Position numbers and translations under genes: made by a program
From: Bretschneidera sinensis
Lineage: Eukaryota; Streptophyta; Magnoliopsida; Brassicales; Akaniaceae
Direction: 5' to 3'
Assembly: GCA_023935145.1 (NCBI GenBank)
Contig: CM043698.1
Coordinates: 146,181,125-146,245,124 of the forward strand
DNA length: 64,000 nt
Part shown: positions 47,809 to 58,374 of the stretch, one piece after another
Numbering within the stretch: position 1 is the stretch's first letter
Layout: each line of letters opens with the position of its first letter
Notes under the pieces: model-generated
Told to the model about the DNA's origin: nothing
The model's database searches: none
What the model saw: only the letters and a program-made list of their open reading frames with translations

Positions 47809-48666
47809 GTTTCACAATGTGTTTGGTTGTTTCTCATCTCTCCTATGAGCTTAACTCTTGGATTAGTTTCCATTCTAGTGCAAAATTGTGATAAAAGTCG
47901 ATGAATAAATACATGAACCTGGATATTAATTCTTAAACTTGAAAATGATATGGCTTACGGTTATGTTTTTAGTTAGGAATTACGGGAGTTAATTTTGGTT
48001 CTTTGCTGTTATAAATCTTGGATATATTTGGATGATTAAGACTCTACTTGATTACATTGAGGGATTCAATCTATGTAATGAATTTTTGTGCATTTAATTT
48101 TTTGATTGTGAAAGCATCTTGGTAAAAATCCTTTGATTGATTAATGTTCATTTTGATATCTTGTTATATAATTCTTGTTTTTGTGCTTGAACCTCAATGT
48201 GTGTTACTAATTCTTCAATCACTGTTTCAGAATATTACTTTTTTCATCAATTTAGTTCATGATTTTTGAACTTTGACTTCTGAATTGAAATTAATGGTTT
48301 GATTCCTTGAATTTAATTTTGAGTTGTTCAAGATAAATAGTATTATTTCAAATCCATCATTGAGAGGATAACTGTTTCTAGTTGGCTTACTTGTTTGAGG
48401 AACATAAATAACAAGAATATTTTGTATATGTTTGTGGGGTATCCAAAATCTACTTGGCAGGGGACAACAATTATCATCACTTTCTTGTCTAAGCAACAAA
48501 ACCATTAATTAGAATTGACAATCAACATAGTACTTAATGAAAACAATCTATCAAAAGAACCAAAAATACCAAAAATTACATCTTATTTTCTGTTACCTTT
48601 CTCTCTGGCTGGTTTAATTACTATTCAGATATGTTTCACATCTTCTTTATTGTTTCGCAATTGTAG

Positions 48667-49095
48667 GTGACAGCTGAAGCTTGTGTTGTTGAACTTGTTG
48701 CAGCTTCAGGATCCTCTGATGCTAGCAATAATTTAGCAATACAAAATGAAGTCTTCACCGAGCTTATGGGTGAAGAGAGTTCTGGTCGTGTCCAAGGTCA
48801 CAGGTTTGGAGTTACACCCTCTGCCGTGTACGGACTTTCAGCTCAAATGAGGAATGATATAGGATACCATGGGGCTTATGCTGAAGAGATAAATAGTCTG
48901 AGAGCACAAATGGAAGAAAATAATCAACAGTATGCGCATCAGATTGAACAGTATGCACATCAGATTGAACAGCAGGTGCATCAGATTCAAGAAATAACAG
49001 CTAAGGACGATGATCAAATGAACAGTATGCAATCCCAAATGGATGAGCTGAAGTCTTTACTACAACATTTGGTTAATAAAGGACCTCAAAATTGA
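48667..49095 (+). pseudogene. CACTA TNPA-type last exon (Transposase_24-like)
   Basis: 142 codons open to a stop at 49093-49095. A splice acceptor TTGTAG ends at 48666, preceded by a T-rich tract. The text NEVFTELMGEESSGRVQGHR and FGVTPSAVYG is characteristic of the C-terminal part of the Transposase_24 family of En/Spm elements. It is followed by a heptad-rich coiled-coil tail with repeats of YAHQIEQ at residues 95-115. The protein would bind transposon ends. As upstream exons are missing it is called a pseudogene fragment, though this exon itself is intact. Confidence 0.72.
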
Positions 49096-49296
49096 TGTCA
49101 AGTGTGATGGTAAAATAATTTTCCAGACTCTCTTCACCAATTATTTTGTTTTGTATTAATTTTATATTTTAATTATGATTGTTTTTTGTTGCTACATGAG
49201 ATGAATTTTGTATTGAGTAAATGAATTTTTATGGATATTTGATGATACATATTATATATTGAAGAATATTTGAAATTTTATGGATTTGATGGTATA

Positions 49297-49422
49297 TTTT
49301 ATTTATTGAAGGGTATTAGTGTTGATATTTAAACCAAAATAATGTAAAGATTTGCAACATTTTATTTATTGAAGGGTATTAATGTTGATATTTAAACCAA
49401 ATTAATGTAAAAAACACAATTA
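49297..49422. repeat. Two tandem copies of a 63-bp unit
   Basis: TTTTATTTATTGAAGGGTAT recurs at 49297 and 49360, with a few differences. It lies downstream of the CACTA exon, in the subterminal region. Confidence 0.85.
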
Positions 49423-49705
49423 AAGCACTTTTAGCAGCGCTTAAAAGTGCCGCATTATGCGTAATGTCACCTATATATAGTGACGCTTCTAAGTACCGGT
49501 ATATTTTGGAAAAGGGCCAAAATATACCGACGCTTACAAGCACTAAAAAAATATGCACATTGCGGTGCTTAAAGAAAACGCCAGTATTTGCACTTCAACA
49601 CTACATATATCGGTGCTTCATCCATCACTTTGAATAAGCGTCGAAAATTCATATTATGGCACTTTAAAGCGCCGAAATATGCCAAAAAAAAAACGTCGGT
49701 GGCGA

Positions 49706-49722
49706 CCTTTTTTCTTGTAGTG
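49706..49722 (+). repeat. CACTA right terminal sequence
   Basis: TTCTTGTAGTG end. It is followed by ATT and then Copia-B gag text (TGGTGGTTCAC), matching an internal position near 7828 of the other Copia-B copy. Confidence 0.75.
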
Positions 49723-51267
49723 ATTTGGTGGTTCACTTCCAAATTGAAGAATCCAATCGTTTGAAGGACAAGACAAACTTGGTGAGCAAATTCTCTTCAA
49801 AGACAAATCTGGTGGAACAAAAATATGCTGAAAAAGGTAAGAGTTCTAAAAAATATGACCAAGGTAAGGCCTTTACTAAGAAACCTATGAAAATAGATAA
49901 TTTCATAAAACCAAACAAAATCCTGAAAAAGAAAAAATGACCTTTTTTTATGGGAAAATTGGCATGTTACCTTTGATTGTAGGCATAGAAAATGACAAGA
50001 TAATTGTCCTCGTAAGCCAAATACAAACTTGCTTTAGTCTGAGATTATTGTTGCTGTTGTCTCTTAGTTTTACTTGGTGAATGATCCAACTTAGTGGATA
50101 GTGGACACTGGAGCCACTAGGCACATTTGTACTAGGATAGAAATATTTCTTGAGTAAGAGGAAGCGACTGATGAAGAAAATGTTGTTCTTGGGGATGCTA
50201 GACCTACCAAAGTTGTTGGGAATGGGAAGGTGATATAGTAAAACTTTATATTTAAATTTCATTTTGCATGTCCTTGAAATAAGTTGGAACTTAATTTCTG
50301 GATCACCGCTTATAAAAGTTGGCTTGAAATTAGTTTTTGATTCTGATAAGCTTGTTCTTACTCGTAATGGGGACTTTATTGGGAAAAGGTTATTATCAAG
50401 GGAGTTTGTTTGTACTTAATGCTTTCATTGAAAACATGAATAAAGCTAGTACTTCTCATGCTTATATAGTTGAATCTCTTAATTTATGGCATGTAAGATT
50501 AGGGCATGTAAACATTGCATCCATAAAGAGAATGAAATAATTATGCCTAATCCCAAATCTTAGTAATAATAAATTTACAAAATGTGAAGTATGTATCGAA
50601 GCAAAACACTCTAAAAAGCCTTTTAAATATATTTAAAGAAATTCACAAATTCTAAAACTTATTCACACTGATATATGAGATTTCAAAAGAAAATTAGTAG
50701 AGGTGGAAAGAAATTTTATATTACTTTTGTAGATGATTCCTCTAGATATACTAGAGTTTACTTGTTAAGTTTCAAGGATGAGGTTGAAGAAACTTTCATA
50801 AAATTCAAAAATAAAGTTGGAAACCAAAAAGGAATAAGAATTAAGTGTGTTAGACCTGACAGAGGAGGAGAATATGGTTCAATTCTTCTAAAATCATATT
50901 GTGAACAAAACAGAATTATACAAGAAACAATGGCTCTTTATACACCTGAACAAAATGAAATTGTTGAAAAAAAATTAGAACCTTAAAAGACATGATGAAT
51001 GCCATGTTGATGAGTTCCATATTTCTTTCAAACATATGGGGGGAAGTCATCTTATTTGTGTGTCATATTTTGAATAGAATACCCCATAACAAGACTAATA
51101 AAACATCATATGAATTATGAAAGGGGTATACACCTGACTTAAATATCTTAAAGTGTGTTGATATCTTGTTAAAGTGGGAATTCCAAACCTTCAAAGGAGT
51201 AAGATATGCCCTAAAACAAATGATAGTGTATTCATTGGATATGCTGAAAATTATTCTTCATATAGAT
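49723..51267 (+). pseudogene. Copia-B copy 2, gag end to integrase (decayed)
   Basis: Starts mid-gag (NRLKDKTNLVSKFSSKTNLV, 49748 on) because the part left of the CACTA end is missing. A knuckle remnant lies near 49955-50010. The protease motif WIVDTGATRHIC near 50094-50130 keeps DTG, unlike copy 1. GAG_pre-integrase is at about 50460-50600 (LWHVRLGHVN). Integrase 50675-50986 has FVDDSSRYTRVY and RPDRGGEY and a frameshift after NEIVEKK. It is interrupted at 51267 by Sirevirus element 2; pol continues at 61552. Confidence 0.85.
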
Positions 51268-52515
51268 TGTTGACCCTCGCCCATATTTTAATGATGGCAA
51301 AACACAACTATTATTTAACTAACATGTTTAAACTAAGTTGTATTAAGGATCAAACACATTCAACCAAGGAACAAAGTGCAAAAACTCGAACCAAATCAAG
51401 TATCAAGTGAAGACTGAAGATCTAGAATAGGTCTTAAGGTTTAGAACCAATGTAAGTCTCACTCATACATTGTATTAGCTTGTTCAATGGCTCAAACACA
51501 AAAGATTTTTCTAAAACCATTATTTTTAAATGTTTTTGATGAAAAACAGAAGAAAAACTGGGTTGGAAGACAACCCAGTCGACTGGGTACATATACCAGT
51601 CGACTGGTAAATAGGTCAGAAGGTACCCAGTCGACTGGATGAATTAACCCAGTCGACTGGCACTTTGACCAGTAGTTTCCCAGTCGACTGGATGAATCAA
51701 CCCAGTCGACTGGTAAAATGGACAGAAAGTCCCCAGTCGACTGGGTGATATATACCAGTCGACTGGATACCCAGAAGGTCTGAAAATGAGTATTTTTCAA
51801 GTGAACCCAGTCGACTGGTATCTCGACCCAGTCGACTGGTAATTCAAAAATATGACCGTTGAACTCCAAATCTGAACGTTTTAAAGTAAATCTTTTTCAA
51901 ATTAAAGTCCAAAACGGCTATATTAATTGATTGCTATATAAACCCATTCAGCAAAGCATTCAATAACAAGAAGCACATATTCAAAAAGAGTTGATCTCAT
52001 ATAATCAAGTTTTTATACTCTTGAAACACAAAAAGCTTTGAAATAATCTTGTTGAGCCATTTCTTCAAGCTTTACTTTGAAAGAGAGACATTTCTGTTGT
52101 AATAAGCTTTCATTTGCTGTCTCTCTACCTTTTACTTTACACTATCTTTGTAAAGGGATTACTTCCGAGAGGAAGGGGAAACTTCCGAAAGGAAGGGGAT
52201 TTTTCGGTTTAAGCAATTCCTGTAAATTGCTTGTGTACGGTTTGTGCAACACCCGGCTAAGTTGTGCAACTAAGTTTTCTTAGTGGATTATTTCAAGGAG
52301 TTCCTTGAAGAGAGTGGACGTAGGGTCGGAACGAATCCGATATTGTCGAACAACTATAACTGTGTTTGCATCCTCTTTCCTTAAACTCTTTATTTACAGC
52401 TTATTACTTGTATTAATTATTTGTTGCTTATCAGTTTTTATAAACTTGTATAAATTCCGCAAAAGTTTTTAAAAACCCAATTCACCCCCCTCTTGGGTTG
52501 AAACCTCGAGCTACA
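51268..52515 (+). repeat. 5' LTR of Sirevirus element 2
   Basis: 1248 bp, TGTTGACCC...GAGCTACA. Ten CCAGTCGACTGG-type palindromes at 51573-51842 lie upstream of a TATATAA at 51935-51941. Downstream, in the transcribed leader, are three small hairpins: CTTCC-GAGA-GGAAG (52162-52175), CTTCC-GAAA-GGAAG (52182-52195) and an 8-bp stem AAGCAATT...AATTGCTT (52211-52232). Confidence 0.93.
51573..51842. repeat. Palindrome array in the 5' LTR (element 2)
   Basis: Ten sites of the core CAGTCGACTG, often extended to ACCAGTCGACTGGT, in 270 bp. All ten cores are intact here, while about three of the ten in the 3' LTR (60608-60876) carry changes at the central CG (CAGTTGACTG, CAGTCAACTG). Each contains GTCGAC. 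The position just upstream of the TATA box suggests an enhancer or a protein-binding cluster. Confidence 0.92.
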
Positions 52516-52517
52516 AT

Positions 52518-52529
52518 TGGTATCAGAGC
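52518..52529 (+). promoter_or_regulatory. Primer-binding site, element 2
   Basis: TGGTATCAGAGC, complementary to the initiator Met tRNA 3' end, two bases after the 5' LTR. Same site and spacing as in element 1. Confidence 0.93.
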
Positions 52530-52570
52530 TTCGTTCTCTTTATTAGGCTTAAATTCCTAGAGTTGATCCA

Positions 52571-54592
52571 ATGGCAGCAAATAGCTACTCTGAGGGACAC
52601 TCTTATACTAGACCACCATTGTTCAATGGCTCAAATTATAACTATTAGAAAAATAGAATGAAAATCTTCGTCGAAGGACAAGATTACAATCTATGGAGAA
52701 TTATAGAAGAGGGACCTAAAATTACCTCAAAAGAAATAGTTATTGGAGAGACTCTTCATACAATGCCTAAACTCAAAACTGAGTTTACTGACGAGGATTG
52801 TAGAACGATGTCTCTCAATAGCAGAGCAACAAGCATGCTACATTGTGCATTAGATATTTCTGAATATAACAAAATATCTGCATGTGTTTCTGCTAAAGAA
52901 ATATGGGATAAATTGCAAGTCACATATGAAGGAACAAGTGAAGTAAAAAAGTCTAAAATTTACATGCTAATTTCTGAGTATGAATCTTTTAAGATGTCTC
53001 CCAATGAAACCATTTCCGAAATGCATTCACGATTCACTACTATTATAAATGGTTTAAAATTGCTTGGCAAGAATATTGAGGAAGTTGAACTAACCAGAAA
53101 AATCTTAAGATCTCTGCCACCAGAATGGAAACCAAAGAGGACAGCCATTCAGGAGGCCAAAAATCTTGACAAGCTTGATGTTGAGACGCTGTTTGGGTCA
53201 TTATTGACATACGAGATGGAAGAAATGACTCCCATCGTCAATGATGATGAGAAGAAGAAAAAACAAATTGCTCTCAAAGCTTCTACGAGCAACAAAGAAA
53301 AGGAATTAGAACAAGAAGCAGAGAGCAGTGAAGAGGATGATGAAATGGTTTTAATCACCGGACGATTCCATAGGTTCTTGAAGAAAAGCAAGAAACCTTA
53401 CTCAAAGGATCCCACCTCAAAAAGGGAACCACTTATGTGCTATGGCTGCAAGAAGCCAGGACATATAAAAGCTGACTGTCCGGTTTCAAGCAAACCATAC
53501 AAGGGCTTCAAGAAGAAAGCTATGGTAGCAACTACCTGGAGCGATGACGAAGAAGATGAGTCATCAGACAAAGAAATCGGATACGAAGAAATTGCCAACC
53601 TTTGTTTGATGGCAATCGATGATGAAAGTAAGGTAACATCTTCTCCCTCTTCAAAAAATAATATTGTTACTAGTAGTGAAGAACTGCTAGAAGTCATAAA
53701 TGAAATGCATGAAGAATTAAAGAAATTTGATTCTAGAAATTCTGTTCTTAAGAAAGAAGTATCATCTCTTTCTAAAGAAATGATAGTTCTTAGAGAAGAA
53801 AAAGAAAAATTATCATCTTTACTGTATAATTCGTCTCAAGATTTTCTTAAAGATGAAAATGGGAATTTGAAAAATAAAATTTCTGAATTAAACAGCATTA
53901 TATCTAGACTTATGCTTGGTAAAGAAAAACTTGATGAAGTGCTTTCTTCCCAAAGATTAAGTGGAGGAAAATCTGGTGTAGGATATTCTCCATTGGGAAA
54001 ACAAAAAACAAAAGAGAGCTTATTCATGAAAGCCTCTTGTGTAGATGGAGCTTCTACTTCAAAAGCTCCTAGCATTGTTAAAAGCACTCCCTCGATAAAT
54101 GCTAGGAAGTCTAGAAACTTAAATGATCATACTAAATTGAAGCATTCTAAAAATACTCATGCTTATATGTATGCTCATTCTAGAAATGCTAATACACATC
54201 CTAGAAATCATTATCATGCTCATTCTAGGAACAATGTGTATAATCAAAGAATGCATTATGCTCATGCTCATCCTAGGAATTATCATCATGGGTATCCTAG
54301 AATGCATCATCATACTCTTTATATAAATGACATGAATTTTCATACTCCTTACCATAGAAACATGTATCCTAGGAACTATCATCCTAAGGTTTATAGGAAT
54401 TCACATGTAAGACATCCTAGAAATTTCTATGACTATCATGCTAGGAATATGCATCATCAACTTGTTCATAGAGCACCTCATATTAAGAAAGTATGGGTCC
54501 CAAAAAGAACCGTATTTTCCAGGACTAACCCCAAAGGACCCAAGAAATTTTGGGTACCTAAAAGTGCTATCGTATATCCTTGTGTGATATAG
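52571..54592 (+). pseudogene. Sirevirus element 2 gag, one premature stop
   Basis: 674 codons from ATG 52571 to TAG 54590-54592. A Trp-to-TAG at 52646-52648 (TGG in element 1) breaks it early; from 52658 the frame is open for 644 codons. UBN2-type capsid region at about 52740-53220 (ALDISEYNKISACVSAKEIW, FKMSPNETISEMHSRF). CCHC knuckle CYGCKKPGHIKADC near 53439-53480. A coiled-coil Glu/Lys/Ser-rich stretch at 53660-53960. Then a His/Arg/Asn/Tyr-rich tail with PRN-type repeats (54100-54480), a likely RNA-binding region. The long gag with coiled coil is usual for Sireviruses. The final TAG is shared with element 1. Confidence 0.88.
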
Positions 54593-57500
54593 ATTTGTCT
54601 TCACACCAAAGAGAAAGGTAACTGTTGGTACCTTGATAGCGGTTGCTCGAAGCATATGACCGGTGATAAAAGCATATTCAAGGAGCTAACTCTAAGAGAT
54701 GGTGGACCATTGGAGACAATACTAAAATAAAGATCATCGGGCATGGAATAATCGGTAATGATTTCTCAACCTTAGATAATGTTTTGCTAGTACAAGGCCT
54801 TAAGCCAAATTTACTTAGCATTAGTCAATTATGTGACAAAGGATATAAAGTCACATTTGAGACCTCTCATTGTCTAGTTATAGACATCAAGAACAACAAG
54901 ATCAAATTCATTGGCCATAGACATGAAAATGTCTATATAGTTGATTTGAAATCTTTGCATTCCGTTAATGAAAAATGTTTTCCTGCCTTTAGTGAAAATC
55001 AATGGCTATGGCATAGAAGGCTTGGTCATGTAAACATGAACTTGCTAAAAATTGTTTCAAGAAAAGATTTAGTTATTGGACTTCCTAAAATCAATTTTGA
55101 GAAAGACAAAATTTGCAATGCTTGTCAAATGGGAAAACAATCTAGGATATCTTTTAAAGCAAAAAATGTAGTCTCAACTACTAGACCTTTGGAACTTTTG
55201 CATAAGGACTTATTTGGTTCAATTAGTACCATTAGTCTAGGTGGCCATCAATATGCTCTTGTTATTGTTGATGACTATTCAAGATATACCTTTGTTATTT
55301 TTATTGCTTATAAGGATGAAGCTTTCAAAGGATTTGAAAAGTTTTGCAAAAAGGTACAAAATGAAAAAGGAATTTGTATTTCAAGCATAAGAAGTGATCA
55401 TGGCAAAGAATTTGAAAATCAAAGCTTTTCAAAATTTTGTGATGAAAATGGAATTAATCACAACTTTTCAGCTCCTAGAACTCCTCAACAAAATGGAGTT
55501 GTTGAGAGGAAAAATAGAGTTCTAGAAGAATTTTCAAGAACAATGCTTTGTGAAAATAAATTACCAAAATACTTTTGGGCTGAAGCCGTGAATACTTCTT
55601 GCTATATTTTAAATAGAATTTTGATAAGGCCCTTGCTTGATAAAACACCATATGAACTATGGAAAGGGAGAAAGCCCAATATTTCCTATTTTCGTGCCTT
55701 TGGTAGTAAGTGCTTCATCTTAAATAACAATAAAACTAACTTGGGTAAATTTGATTCCAAGACCGATGAAGGGGTATTTTTAGGATATTCAACTACTAGT
55801 AAGGCTTATAGAGTTTTCAATAAGAGAACTCTAGTAGTAGAAGAATCTGTCCATGTAATTATTGATGAATCTAACCCAATGAGTAGTGGAGAAGTTTCCT
55901 TTAAAGATGATGCAGATTTTATTCCATGAATGGAAACTCCTACTCCCATTTTTGACCCAAAAGTGAGTTCTTCTCAAACAAATGAAGGGATGGCAACTCC
56001 AAATTTGGACCAACCATCCTCAAGTTAACAAGAGAAAAATCTACCCAAGGATTGGAGGTATGTAAATCATCATCCAATTGATCAAGTAATTGGTGATCCT
56101 TCACAAGGGGTAAGAACTCGCTCTTCCATTAGAAATATTTGCAATTTTGTAGCTTATTTGTCTCAAGTAGAACCTAAGACATTTATAGAAGCTGAAAAAG
56201 ATAATGATTGGATAATTGCAATGCAGGAAGAGATAAATCAATTTGAGAGAAACGATGTTTGGGAACTAGTTCCAAGACCTAAAGATCATTCAATTATTGG
56301 AACTAAATGGGTATATAGAAATAAAATGGATGAAAATGGTATAGTAACTAGAAATAAGGCTAGACTAGTTGCTAAGGGATATAACCAAGAGGAAGGAATA
56401 GATTTTGATGAAACCTATGCTCCCGTAGCTAGATTAGAAGCTATTCGAATGTTATTAGCCTTTGCATGCTTTAATAAATTCAAGCTATTTCAAATGGATG
56501 TGAAAAGTGCCTTTTTAAATGGCTTTATAGAAGAAGAGGTTTATGTTGAACAACCTCTTGGATTTGAAAATCCAAGTCTTCCAAATCATGTCTATAAACT
56601 TTCTAAAGCTCTATATGGGTTGAAGCAAGCTCCAAGGGCATGGTATGAAAGACTAAGTAAATTTTTGATTGATAATGATTTTGTAAGAGGTAGAATAGAT
56701 ACAACTCTCTTCACAAAAACTCACAAAAATGACACTTTGATAGTTCAAATATATGTTGATGATATTATATTTGGTGCTACTAATGAATCTATGTGTCAAG
56801 AGTTTGCAAAGTGCATGCAAGGTGAATTTGAAATGAGCATGATGGGAGAACTTACCTACTTCCTTGGACTGCAAATCAAGCAACTAAAAGGAGGTATCTT
56901 CATCAATCAACAAAAGTACATCAAAGATCTACTAAAGAGGTTCGGGATGGAAAGCTCAAAGCCAATTGGAACGCCTATGAGCACAACCACCAAACTTGAT
57001 CTTGATGAAGGAGGTAAAACTGTAGATTCTAAATATTATAGAAGCATGATAGGTGCTTTACTGTACTTGACTGCAAGTAGACCTGATATAATGTTCAGTG
57101 TATGCATGTGTGCTAGATTTCAATCTAATCCTAAGGAATCACATGTAGTTGCAGTAAAAAGAATCCTTAGATATCTACAAGGGACCCAGACCATAGGATT
57201 ATGATATTCTAGAGAATCATCTTTTGAGCTAGTAGGATATTCGGATGCTGATTTTGCTGGATCTAGGTTAGATAAAAAAAAGCACAAGTGGAACATGCCA
57301 ATTCTTAGGTGCTATGTTAACTTCTTGGTTCTCCAAGAAACAGAATTCAGTTGCACTATCAACCGCTGTGGCGGAATATGTAGCAGCTGGCAGTTGTTGT
57401 GCCCAAGTACTATGGATGAAACAACAACTAGAAGACTATGGCATGAGTCTCAAAAATATTCCTATATTTTGTGATAATACTAGTGCCATCAACCAAACCA

Positions 57501-57709
57501 AAAATCCTATTCAGCATTCTAGAACCAAGCATATAAAGATTAGACATCATTTCCTAAGAGATCATGCTCAAAAAGGTGATATAAGATTAGAATTTATACC
57601 TTCAGAAGATCAAATAGCTGATATTCTTACAAAACCCTTAAGTGAAGCTAGTTTTTGTAAGATTAGAATGTTGATGGGATTGCTTGATTTTGATAAACTG
57701 AATGTTTGA
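54593..57709 (+). pseudogene. Sirevirus element 2 pol
   Basis: Same frame as gag after the TAG. Protease DSG at 54635-54643 (WYLDSGCSKHMTGD). A 7-bp deletion near 54703 shifts the frame. GAG_pre-integrase LWHRRLGHVNMNLLK near 55008-55055. Integrase core 55200-55560 with HKDLFGS, IRSDHGKEF and RTPQQNGVVERKNRV. RT 56158-57204 with YVDD at 56752-56763. RNase H to 57709 (DADFAGSRLD, CDNTSAINQ, ADILTKPL); its usual EAEY reads VAEY. Breaks: TGA 55927, TAA 56026, TGA 57202 (Trp codon), and a 2-base gain in the A-run near 57268-57275. Confidence 0.9.
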
Positions 57710-57850
57710 TTGCATCTCATTTCATCATTTGCAAGTTTGACATTGAGTAATAGAGTATTAATCCATGTTTAATTATTCCCTTCACTCAAAAATGTCATAG
57801 ATAAACAAAATCGTGCTAAAAAATTCAAGACTGAAAATTTTACTCAGGAT

Positions 57851-58144
57851 CCAGTCGACTGGTAAATGTGCTCCAGTCGACTGGTAAGTCTCTGCCTGTT
57901 TTTCCAGTCGACTGGTAACTCTCTGTCAAAACTTTCAGATGACTGGTAAGTCTTCTCCAGTCGTCTATAAGATCAAATCCTGTTTGGAGCCAATTTTTTT
58001 AATACCCCTTGTCCTCCAGTCGACTGGTAACTCACTGTCAGTTTACCCAGTCGACTGGTACATTTACCCAATCGACTGGTAAAAAAACTGTTCATCTTTT
58101 CAAAGGGACCCAGTCGACTGGTATATCGACCCTAGTCAACTGGT
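57851..58144. repeat. Palindrome array between pol and third ORF (element 2)
   Basis: About ten copies of the CCAGTCGACTGG motif, six intact, in the 660 bp that separate pol from the third ORF. An equivalent array is at 11363-11638 in element 1. Placed directly upstream of the ORF, it mirrors the LTR array upstream of the TATA box, so it may drive a separate transcript. Confidence 0.9.
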
Positions 58145-58374
58145 ATCGCGATTCTATAAAAGGGACTGTTCATTTTCGTCATTTTTACGCCATTTTCAAA
58201 GAGCCCAAGCTTTCTCTCTCTAGAAAAATTCATCATATTGATCCAAAAACCATCCAAATCCCTTCTAAACACACCGATCTACACATTCCTAAAGAGATTT
58301 TTAACTTTCTACGGTTAGAATCTCTCATTTTTACCAAAATCTTTTTTTTTCAAAAAACTCCAGATTTCTCCAAA

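Larger units (their letters stand above)
45509..49722 (+). mobile_element. CACTA (En/Spm) transposon remnant, left end lost
   Basis: The right end reads CCTTTTTTCTTGTAGTG at 49706-49722, the reverse complement of the CACTACAAGAAAA terminus of plant CACTA elements. Subterminal repeats of the form GCGC/GCGTC are dense at 49430-49700. Two exon-like pieces of a TNPA-type gene lie inside. The left terminus is not found, and the element abuts the broken UGT-D. On the right, ATT (49723-49725) would be the 3-bp target duplication within Copia-B copy 2 gag. Confidence 0.7.
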
